Of a stretch of 20,011 nucleotides of DNA, positions 15,080 through 20,011 are shown in pieces. This stretch comes from Devosia sp. (GTDB lineage Bacteria; Pseudomonadota; Alphaproteobacteria; Rhizobiales; Devosiaceae). The DNA lies in NCBI GenBank assembly GCA_028290685.1, contig JAQGJI010000128.1:1-20011 (forward strand). Direction: 5' to 3'. The translations under genes were made by a program, and so were the position numbers. Below the pieces are notes generated by a model. The model was not told where the DNA came from. It worked only from the letters and a program-made list of their open reading frames with translations, and searched no databases. The first letter of the stretch is position 1. Every line of letters starts with the position of its first letter.

Positions 15080-15580
15080 TCAGCCCGCGAGCCGCTCAAA
15101 GATCGCGGAATTGGAATAAACCAGCAGGCCCGCAGCAGCCAGCGCAACCCCATATGGTACGCCCGACTTGCGATCGTGCAGGCGCTCGACCCAGCGGAAG
15201 CGGGCGATCAAGGGGGTGAGCGGGAGACGCCGGAACACCAGGATGGCCAGGGTCAGGCCACCACCCAGCAGGGCTGCATAGACCAGGAAAGGCAGCGCCA
15301 GACCAAAGCCCAGCCAGAGCGAGGTGGCCGCGGCCAGCTTGGCGTCGCCGCCCCCGATCCAGCCAAAGGCAAAGAATGCAAAGCCGACCAGCAGGACAGC
15401 CAGGGCACAGGTGAGGTGCATGGCAAATTCCGGAAGCGGCAGACCGGTGGCCAGTGCCACAAGGAAAAAGGCCCCCGTCAAAGCCATCACCAGCTTGTTG
15501 GAAATGCGCATGGTCAGAAGATCTGACGAAGCAGCAAAGGCCATGGCCAAGGGGAATATCAGCAGCGCCAGGGAGGACAT
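15080..15580 (-). CDS. cpaA: Prepilin peptidase CpaA/TadV
   Basis: A 166-residue inner-membrane aspartyl protease of family A24 that removes the leader of Flp and of the TadE-like pseudopilins. It has about six hydrophobic helices and the two catalytic aspartates: Asp20 in SSDLLTMRISN and Asp79 in the GGGD motif of GWIGGGDAKLA. Length fits the short Tad-type peptidases without an N-methylation domain. I choose the ATG at 15580 because GGAG lies six bases upstream; an ATG ten codons earlier has no ribosome site. It lies behind the flp terminator, 93 bases after the flp stop, so it is expected to be made at lower level than pilin. Confidence 0.93.
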   Translation of the reverse strand: MSSLALLIFPLAMAFAASSDLLTMRISNKLVMALTGAFFLVALATGLPLPEFAMHLTCALAVLLVGFAFFAFGWIGGGDAKLAAATSLWLGFGLALPFLVYAALLGGGLTLAILVFRRLPLTPLIARFRWVERLHDRKSGVPYGVALAAAGLLVYSNSAIFERLAG

Positions 15581-15628
15581 GTCGGGCTCCGGATCAAGTG
15601 CCGGAAGCATAGGGCGGCAGGGTTAAGG

Positions 15629-15658
15629 AAAAAGAAAAGGGGAGCCGAAGCTCCCCTT
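15629..15658 (-). terminator. Terminator after flp with UUCG loop
   Basis: On the minus strand a perfect nine-bp stem, AAGGGGAGC with GCTCCCCTT (15637-15645 with 15650-15658), is capped by the very stable TTCG tetraloop and followed by TTTTCTTTTT. It lies 15 bases after the flp stop and 49 bases before the cpaA start. It should end most transcripts after the pilin gene. Confidence 0.92.
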
Positions 15659-15673
15659 CCGGCGCAATCGATC

Positions 15674-15877
15674 TTATGGGGTCGCTGCTGCTGCTGGTGC
15701 TGCACCAGGGGTGTTGGTTTGCAACACGCCGGCAATGCCGTTGAACAGGGTGGCAAGGTTGCCACCGAGCAGGGTTGCTGCGGCGATGATGCCGACAGCG
15801 ATCAGGGCGGCGATAAGGCCGTATTCAATTGCGGTTGCGCCGGACTCGTCGTTAGCGAAACGTGCGAAGATGTTCAT
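15674..15877 (-). CDS. flp: Flp family type IVb major pilin
   Basis: A 67-residue prepilin, the structural subunit of the Tad pilus. The short leader ends at Gly13 (FANDESG) and the mature protein starts ATAIEYGLIAALIAV; Glu18 is the conserved +5 glutamate next to a tyrosine, the Flp signature. One hydrophobic helix covers about 15-37, then a small Ala/Pro/Thr-rich tail ends the protein. I start at MNIFARF (15877), with GGAG seven bases upstream; a TTG two codons earlier is unneeded. A strong terminator follows immediately, as expected of a highly expressed pilin gene, and CtrA-like boxes lie upstream. Confidence 0.96.
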   Translation of the reverse strand: MNIFARFANDESGATAIEYGLIAALIAVGIIAAATLLGGNLATLFNGIAGVLQTNTPGAAPAAAATP

Positions 15878-15963
15878 TACCAAACTCCATTACTACGTCA
15901 TCCAGTGACGCCATCGTTCGACACGTTAATCATCGAACAGTTCTGGACGTTAGGCCGCCTTTC

Positions 15964-15978
15964 TTGAAAATGAGTTAA
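15964..15978 (-). promoter_or_regulatory. CtrA-like box upstream of flp
   Basis: On the minus strand TTAA-N7-TCAA, one mismatch from the CtrA consensus, about 87 bases before the flp start codon. In Caulobacter the pilin gene pilA is a known CtrA target, which makes the placement sensible. Binding is inferred. Confidence 0.45.
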
Positions 15979-16024
15979 TCCGGGCACCATCCGGCACGTG
16001 GTTGCAGCGTTGTTTTTCCTATGT

Positions 16025-16039
16025 TTATCAATCGCTTAA
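16025..16039 (+). promoter_or_regulatory. Second CtrA-like box in the flp divergent region
   Basis: TTAT-N7-TTAA followed by C, one mismatch from TTAA-N7-TTAAC. It is about 148 bases from the flp start and 230 from the plus-strand gene at 16270, so it could serve either direction. Binding is inferred. Confidence 0.4.
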
Positions 16040-16269
16040 CAAGATAGATCGCATCTTATCGATCTCGCGGCGCCCAGGCCTGCACAGTTGTTCCACAAGC
16101 CTTTACTTTGGCCGAAATAGTGTTGGAAAGAATATTGTCTGCCTATCGGCTGATGATCGAGCCGGCCCCAACATGACGGCCGAATTGCTCTTGGGCGGTG
16201 TTTGCCAAATATTCACCATTCTGGCGGAAACTCATGGGCAGCATATCAGTTTGTGCCGGACCTGTTCCC

Positions 16270-16713
16270 ATGCGTAAAAGCCCCGCCATTGTCCTTGCCC
16301 TGTGCGTTTTGCTGGCGCCAAGCGTGGCCGTTGCGGCTGATGCCCCGATCAATGTCCATGTGAACATGGCGCGCATCCTGCGCATCAATGCTTCGGCGGC
16401 CACGGTGATCGTCGGCAATCCCGGAATTGCCGATGTGCTGATCCAGGACCCGCAGACGCTGGTGTTGACCGGCAAGAGCTATGGGCAGACCAATCTGATC
16501 GTGCTCGATAGTGCGGGCAATCCGATCGCCGACACGATCATCGAAGTCATACAGATGCAGGCCGGGACCCTGACCGTTTATCAGGGTCAGGCGCGCACCA
16601 GCCTGGCGTGCGCCCCGATATGCCAGAACACCGTCGCCATGGGCGATGATCCGGCATTTTCGGCTCAGGTCGTTGCGTCCTCGCAGCTGGTCCAGACCAT
16701 CGGCCAGGAGTGA
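16270..16713 (+). CDS. Secreted stand-alone CpaC N-domain-like protein
   Basis: A 147-residue exported protein. The signal peptide covers about 1-23 (MRKSPAIVLALCVLLAPSV, cleavage after AVAA). Residues 25-95 match by eye the N-terminal pilus domain of the CpaC encoded in the same cluster: both have an IxV(N/E)-type strand, a run like AATVIVGNPGIADVLI and a QTN(L/V)xVLD-type end. The tail (about 100-147) is different and has two cysteines (SLACAPICQN), perhaps a disulfide. A periplasmic role in pilus assembly near the secretin is inferred. The start at 16270 has no clear ribosome site; the ATG at 16234 follows GGCGGAAA and would lengthen the n-region by 12 residues. Confidence 0.85.
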   Translation: MRKSPAIVLALCVLLAPSVAVAADAPINVHVNMARILRINASAATVIVGNPGIADVLIQDPQTLVLTGKSYGQTNLIVLDSAGNPIADTIIEVIQMQAGTLTVYQGQARTSLACAPICQNTVAMGDDPAFSAQVVASSQLVQTIGQE

Positions 16714-16731
16714 GGCACCTCAAGGCAGCCG

Positions 16732-16746
16732 TTAACGGGCTGTTAG
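16732..16746 (+). promoter_or_regulatory. CtrA-like box upstream of the tadE-like genes
   Basis: TTAA-N7-TTAG, one mismatch from consensus, about 90 bases before the tadE start and 18 after the preceding stop. It continues as GTTAGGGT exactly like the box before tadD. It suggests that the two tadE-like genes have a promoter separate from the gene upstream. Confidence 0.55.
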
Positions 16747-16836
16747 GGTAATCTTGAGTTGGCGCGCCTGTTTTGGCGGGCATCAACCTTCCATTAGCCA
16801 TACAGCCATAGGCTGCGCCTGGAACAAGGGCGCGGC

Positions 16837-17415
16837 ATGGCACCGACCAATTTCCCATCGTTGATCGGCAGACGCCTGCTGGGGCTTCGGCGGGCGCAAT
16901 TCGTGCGCGATGAACGGGGCGTCACGGCAATCGAATTCGGCGTCCTTGCCCTGCCCTTCTTCATGATCATCGGCGCAATTCTTGAAACCTCGGTGCTGTT
17001 CCTGTCCGGCCAGGTGCTTGACAGCGCCGTGCAGGATGTCAGCCGCCTGATCCGGACCGGACAGGCCAAGAACCTGGGGATTACCAGCACGGCCGCGTTC
17101 AGGGCCCGCGTATGTGACCGGCTCTATGGATTGTTCTCCGACTGCAACAACAAGCTGCATGTCGAGGTCAACGTGGCCGGCAACTTCTCCAGCGCCACGA
17201 TCAGCCCGCCCGTCAACTACACGTGCACCGCCGATTGCGGCTGGACCCGTCCAGAAGTCTTCGCGCCCGGCCAGGGCTCGAGCATTGTTGCAGTTCAGGT
17301 CTATTACAAATGGCCGGTGCTGGTTGGCCTGGGCGGCTATAGCCTGGGCAATCTCGCCGATGGCAACCGCCTGATGAGTGGCTCCACGGTTCTGCGCAAC
17401 GAGCCCTTCACATGA
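16837..17415 (+). CDS. tadE: TadE-like pseudopilin
   Basis: A 192-residue minor pilin-like protein. After a basic leader (RRLLGLRRAQFVRDERG) comes the prepilin-type segment GVTAIEFGVLALPFF with Glu33 at +5 and a membrane helix at about 30-52; the rest is periplasmic. Cleavage by CpaA after Gly28 is likely. Several cysteines in the body (DRLYGLFSDCNN; CTADCGW) could form disulfides. AAGGG at 16826-16830 stands six bases before the ATG. Its stop overlaps the start of the next gene (ATGA), so the two proteins are probably made in step. TadE-type pseudopilins are needed for pilus formation but their exact place is not settled. Confidence 0.9.
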   Translation: MAPTNFPSLIGRRLLGLRRAQFVRDERGVTAIEFGVLALPFFMIIGAILETSVLFLSGQVLDSAVQDVSRLIRTGQAKNLGITSTAAFRARVCDRLYGLFSDCNNKLHVEVNVAGNFSSATISPPVNYTCTADCGWTRPEVFAPGQGSSIVAVQVYYKWPVLVGLGGYSLGNLADGNRLMSGSTVLRNEPFT

Positions 17416-17987
17416 CACCGGCACGGCGCTTCGCTGCCCTGATCGCCCGCTTCAGGGCACAAGAAGCGGCTGCCGCGGCCGTTGAGTTCGCCCTGATCCT
17501 GCCGATCATGCTGGTGCTGTACACCGGCGCCAACGAAGCGAGCGTGCTGATCAGCATGGATCGCAAGGTTCAGCTTATTTCAGGAACCGTGGGCGATCTG
17601 GTCGCCCGCTCGGAGGGTGACCTCAGCGAAGCCGTGCTGGCCGACTATGTAAAGGTCGCGAGCGGGCTGGTGTCGCCCTATGTGGCGCCAGGCATGGTGC
17701 AGGTCGTCAGCCAGGTGCAGGTCAGCCTGGATGGCACCACAACCAACATAACGTGGTCCCGCGGCTTCACCAATCAGCAGGCCGATAGTTCGCTCAACAG
17801 GGCGATTGGGAGCACCTACACCTTGCCCGCGGCGGTTACCGATATCGCCAGGGGGCAATCCGTGATCGTGGCCGAAACCGGGCTGCCCTATATCCCGCTT
17901 TTCGGGCTGGTTTACTCGGCCCCGATCAATCTGTACCGCGAGAACTTCTATCTGCCCCGGTTCGGCGGCTCCATTGCGCTGAAGTAA
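17412..17987 (+). CDS. Second TadE/TadG-like pseudopilin
   Basis: A 191-residue partner of the gene before it. A basic leader (ARRFAALIARFRAQE) precedes the pseudopilin segment AAAVEFALILPIMLV with Glu25 and a membrane helix at about 22-45; the remainder is a periplasmic domain without cysteines. It starts within the upstream stop (ATGA) and has no ribosome site of its own. It is far shorter than full TadG, which carries a long C-terminal region often with a von Willebrand A domain, so I call it TadE/TadG-like only. Confidence 0.88.
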   Translation: MTPARRFAALIARFRAQEAAAAAVEFALILPIMLVLYTGANEASVLISMDRKVQLISGTVGDLVARSEGDLSEAVLADYVKVASGLVSPYVAPGMVQVVSQVQVSLDGTTTNITWSRGFTNQQADSSLNRAIGSTYTLPAAVTDIARGQSVIVAETGLPYIPLFGLVYSAPINLYRENFYLPRFGGSIALK

Positions 17988-18060
17988 GCGCCCGCTTGCG
18001 CCCTGCCCTGCCCCGTGCCACAAGCCGGGCATCCATCCCCCCACACAGAGTTCTTCCGCC

Positions 18061-18681
18061 ATGACCGATACGCTCGTCCCCGTGTTCGACCTTGGTGGCG
18101 TCTTCGTCGACTGGAACCCGATGTATCTGTTCCGCAAGCTGTTCGAGAGCGAGGACGATGCATTGTGGTTTCACCAGAGCGTTTGCACGCTGGACTGGAA
18201 CCTGGAATTCGACGCCGGCGAAATCTATTCCGAAGGCGTCGCCAAGCTGATTACGCGGTTTCCCAGATATTGGCGGGAGATCCAGGCCTTCGACCTGCGC
18301 TGGAAGGAAACACTGGGCGGGTTCATCCAGGGCACCATCGACATCCATGACGAGTTGATCGAGCAGGAAATTCCCACCTTCGCCATCACCAATTTCTCCT
18401 GGGAAAAATGGGTGAGCTGCCTGCCCGAATGGCCGTTCCTCGAGAAGTTCGACGGGGTAATCGTGTCCGGGCTCGAGGGCTTGGTGAAGCCCGATCCGCG
18501 CATTTACCGGGTGTTCTGCGAACGCTACGGGCTGGCGCCGGAAAGCTGCGTGTTCATCGACGACAGTGAACCCAATATCACTTCGGCGCGCAAGTTCGGC
18601 ATGCACGGGATCCACTTCAAGGATCCCGTGGCGTTGCGCCGGGAATTGATCGGTCTGGGGCTGCCGCTTCGGGAAAAGTAA
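18061..18681 (+). CDS. HAD family hydrolase
   Basis: A 206-residue cytoplasmic haloacid dehalogenase superfamily enzyme, probably a phosphatase. Motif I is VFDLGGVFVDW with nucleophile Asp10; the acid/base position two residues on is Gly12 rather than Asp, as in several YihX-like and dehalogenase-like members. Motif II is AITNFS (Thr110-Asn111), motif III Lys143 in VKPDP, and motif IV FIDDSEPN (Asp167, Asp168). The helical cap lies at about 17-85. A weak ribosome site precedes the ATG. It ends five bases from the end of the convergent glyoxalase gene and starts 73 bases after the pilus gene. The substrate cannot be told from sequence. Confidence 0.9.
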   Translation: MTDTLVPVFDLGGVFVDWNPMYLFRKLFESEDDALWFHQSVCTLDWNLEFDAGEIYSEGVAKLITRFPRYWREIQAFDLRWKETLGGFIQGTIDIHDELIEQEIPTFAITNFSWEKWVSCLPEWPFLEKFDGVIVSGLEGLVKPDPRIYRVFCERYGLAPESCVFIDDSEPNITSARKFGMHGIHFKDPVALRRELIGLGLPLREK

Positions 18682-18686
18682 GCCCG

Positions 18687-19082
18687 TCAGCCGAACCGGC
18701 CGCCTTGCTGGATCACTTCGATCTGGTAGCCGTCCGGATCGGCAATAAAGAAGAAGCGGGCAACGGGCACGTCACCGTTCTTGAAGTCGACGAGCTTGCG
18801 CGGACCATAGCCAAGTTCGGTCAGGCGAGCGTGTTCGGCGTCCACATCGCTAACGACTATGGCCAGATGACCATAGCCGTCGCCCAGATCGTAGGGCTCG
18901 GTGCGGCCAAAATTGACCGTGAGTTCCAGCTCGAAACTGCCCGCTTCCCTGGCGAGATAGATCAGCGCGAACTCCGCAAACTCGATGCGCTCCTGCACCT
19001 TCAATCCAAAGGCCTGTTGGTAGAAATCAACCGAACGGGCCTCGTCGAGGACCCGGATCATCGAGTGAACAAGCTTGCTCAT
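18687..19082 (-). CDS. gloA: Glyoxalase I-like protein
   Basis: A 131-residue vicinal-oxygen-chelate enzyme, probably lactoylglutathione lyase, which turns the methylglyoxal-glutathione adduct into S-lactoylglutathione. The four metal ligands match E. coli GloA by alignment: His6 (LVHSMIRV), Glu53 (ELELTVNFG), His72 (GYGHLAI) and Glu122 (GYQIEVI). The pattern MIRVLDEARSVDFYQ is the usual start of the first beta-alpha-beta-beta-beta module. The ATG begins one base after the upp stop, with no strong ribosome site of its own, so it depends on upp translation. Its coupling to a nucleoside-salvage operon is not the usual context. Confidence 0.9.
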   Translation of the reverse strand: MSKLVHSMIRVLDEARSVDFYQQAFGLKVQERIEFAEFALIYLAREAGSFELELTVNFGRTEPYDLGDGYGHLAIVVSDVDAEHARLTELGYGPRKLVDFKNGDVPVARFFFIADPDGYQIEVIQQGGRFG

Positions 19083-19083
19083 G

Positions 19084-19713
19084 CTAGCGGGTCCCGTACA
19101 TGCGATCGCCGGCGTCGCCCAGGCCGGGGATAATATAGCCTTTTTCGTTGAGATGGCTGTCGATCGAGGCGGTGAAGACCGGCACGTCCGGGTGGGATTT
19201 ACCGAACCGCTCGATGCCCTCGGGAGCGGCGAGCAGGCACAGGAAGCGGATATTGTTGGCGCCGCGCTCCTTGAGCTTGTCGATGGCGGCGGTCGCTGAA
19301 TTGGCCGTCGCCAGCATGGGATCGACCACGATGATCAGGCGATCCTCCAGATTCGAGGGAGCCTTGAAATAGTATTCGACCGGCTCCAGCGTCTCGTGGT
19401 CGCGATAGATGCCGATATGGGCCACGCGGGCGGCGGGAACCAGGTCCAGCATGCCATCGAGCAGGCCGTTGCCGGCCCGCAGGATGGAGGCGAACACAAG
19501 CTTCTTGCCCTTGATCGAGGGGCTGTCCATGGCGGCCATGGGCGTTTCGATGGGGATCATCTCGAGTTCGAGATCGCGCGTCACTTCATAGCACATCAGG
19601 TGCGCGATCTCGCGTAGCAGCCTGCGGAAACCGGCAATCGAGGTCTCCTTGTTGCGCATAATGGTCAGCTTGTGCTGGATCAGGGGGTGATCGATAACTG
19701 TTACGTTGCTCAT
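19084..19713 (-). CDS. upp: Uracil phosphoribosyltransferase
   Basis: Makes UMP from uracil and PRPP in the cytoplasm (pyrimidine salvage). The 209-residue length is standard. The PRPP loop is DPMLATANSA (131-140), with RAGN (79-82) and IYRDHETLEPVEYY (about 102-115) also conserved, and the uracil-binding end IPGLGDAGDRMYGT. The ATG follows AGGTGG four bases upstream, and deoB ends 14 bases before it, so both are in one operon with gloA downstream. All hallmarks are present. Confidence 0.97.
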   Translation of the reverse strand: MSNVTVIDHPLIQHKLTIMRNKETSIAGFRRLLREIAHLMCYEVTRDLELEMIPIETPMAAMDSPSIKGKKLVFASILRAGNGLLDGMLDLVPAARVAHIGIYRDHETLEPVEYYFKAPSNLEDRLIIVVDPMLATANSATAAIDKLKERGANNIRFLCLLAAPEGIERFGKSHPDVPVFTASIDSHLNEKGYIIPGLGDAGDRMYGTR

Positions 19714-19727
19714 GGGACCACCTGTTC

Positions 19728-20011
19728 CTAGAAAAATGACGTGCCGTGTGGGCCCGGCGCGAGGCCGAGCCAGCGGGCGATGCTTTCACCTATATCAGCG
19801 AACGAGGTGCGAATGCCAATCTCGCCTGCTGACAGGCTTGGGGAAAAGACCATGATCGGTACCTGCTCGCGGGTGTGATCTGTGCCGGTCCAAGTCGGAT
19901 CGTTGCCATGGTCGGCGGTCAGGACCAGCAGATCGTCGTCGCGCAGCTTGCTGATCAACTCGGGAAGCCGGGCGTCGAAGTATTCGAGCGCTGCGGCATA
20001 GCCCGGAACGT
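19728..20011 (-). CDS. deoB: Phosphopentomutase, C-terminal part (cut by window edge)
   Basis: The last 94 or so residues of phosphopentomutase, which interconverts ribose-1-phosphate or deoxyribose-1-phosphate and the 5-phosphates in nucleoside breakdown. The frame is open to the right edge of the window and reads VPGYAAALEYFDARLPEL at that end. The alkaline-phosphatase-superfamily metal motifs are present: TADHGNDPTW and GTDHTREQVP. The protein ends HGTSFF, as many DeoB proteins do. The start lies outside the window. Together with upp it indicates a nucleoside-salvage operon. Confidence 0.93.
   Translation of the reverse strand, partial: VPGYAAALEYFDARLPELISKLRDDDLLVLTADHGNDPTWTGTDHTREQVPIMVFSPSLSAGEIGIRTSFADIGESIARWLGLAPGPHGTSFF

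Larger units (their letters stand above)
15878..16269. other. Divergent control region between flp and the CpaC-N-like gene
   Basis: About 390 bases without a gene, richer in A/T than its neighbours. It contains two CtrA-like boxes (15964-15978 and 16025-16039), an inverted repeat GTTCGA/TCGAAC (15916-15921 with 15933-15938) in the expected flp leader, and a second one AGATCG/CGATCT (16046-16051 with 16060-16065). I could not fix convincing -35/-10 pairs. Divergent promoters for both sides must lie here. Confidence 0.6.

Noticed and set aside
15991..16005. Sigma-54 promoter (GGCACG...TTGCA) in the flp divergent region
   Set aside because: The GG and GC elements are nine rather than ten bases apart. 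Sigma-54 promoters rarely tolerate this, and no enhancer-binding protein gene is nearby.
5329..17987. Type II secretion or type IVa pilus system
   Set aside because: The combination of Flp signature, CpaE, short prepilin peptidase, paired TadB/TadC and TadE-like proteins is specific to Tad (type IVb/IVc) pili.

Overview
The window looks like chromosomal DNA of a GC-rich alphaproteobacterium of the order Hyphomicrobiales (Rhizobiales); the Devosia/Pelagibacterium group is my best guess. The evidence is the CycM-type cytochrome next to a monofunctional prephenate dehydratase, a Tad/Flp pilus cluster of the Caulobacter-Agrobacterium cpa/ctp type, CtrA-like boxes in front of the pilus genes, and a typical alphaproteobacterial palindromic repeat. 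The genus is inferred from protein recognition only; no rRNA or tRNA gene is present.

Left part (1-5300), housekeeping genes. A gene-free stretch with hairpins (1-455) is followed by a small conserved hypothetical gene, a five-unit palindromic tandem repeat (732-909), pheA (minus), cycM (plus, with a long proline-rich tail and a textbook terminator), ghrA-like hydroxyacid dehydrogenase (plus) and an M17 leucyl aminopeptidase (minus).

Middle part (5300-18000), a Tad pilus locus interrupted by a redox/metal-type module. tadD (plus) stands alone at 5396-6160. Then comes a divergent pair, a glutaredoxin-MauE membrane fusion (minus) and a MerR regulator (plus), sharing a mer-like promoter. The core runs on the minus strand as cpaB-cpaC-cpaE-cpaF-tadB-tadC, preceded by cpaA and the Flp pilin gene, with a strong terminator between pilin and cpaA. 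Divergent from the pilin gene are a secreted protein resembling the N-terminal domain of CpaC and two overlapping TadE/TadG-like pseudopilin genes. CpaD has no place between cpaC and cpaE, and no long TadG was seen.

The most interesting observation is regulatory. Boxes of the form TTAA-N7-TTAA with one mismatch (the CtrA consensus) lie upstream of tadD, cpaB and tadE, with two in the flp / N-domain divergent region; the boxes before tadD and tadE also share a longer 18-base element. No TTAA occurs in the non-pilus intergenic regions I read. The scattered pilus units may therefore be one cell-cycle-type regulon. A short reading frame that ends in an ATGA overlap with cpaB is a second candidate for control.

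Right part (18000-20011): a HAD-family hydrolase (plus) faces a minus-strand nucleoside-salvage operon, deoB (cut by the window edge) - upp - glyoxalase I-like gene. No insertion sequence, phage gene, CRISPR array or clear new defence system was seen.
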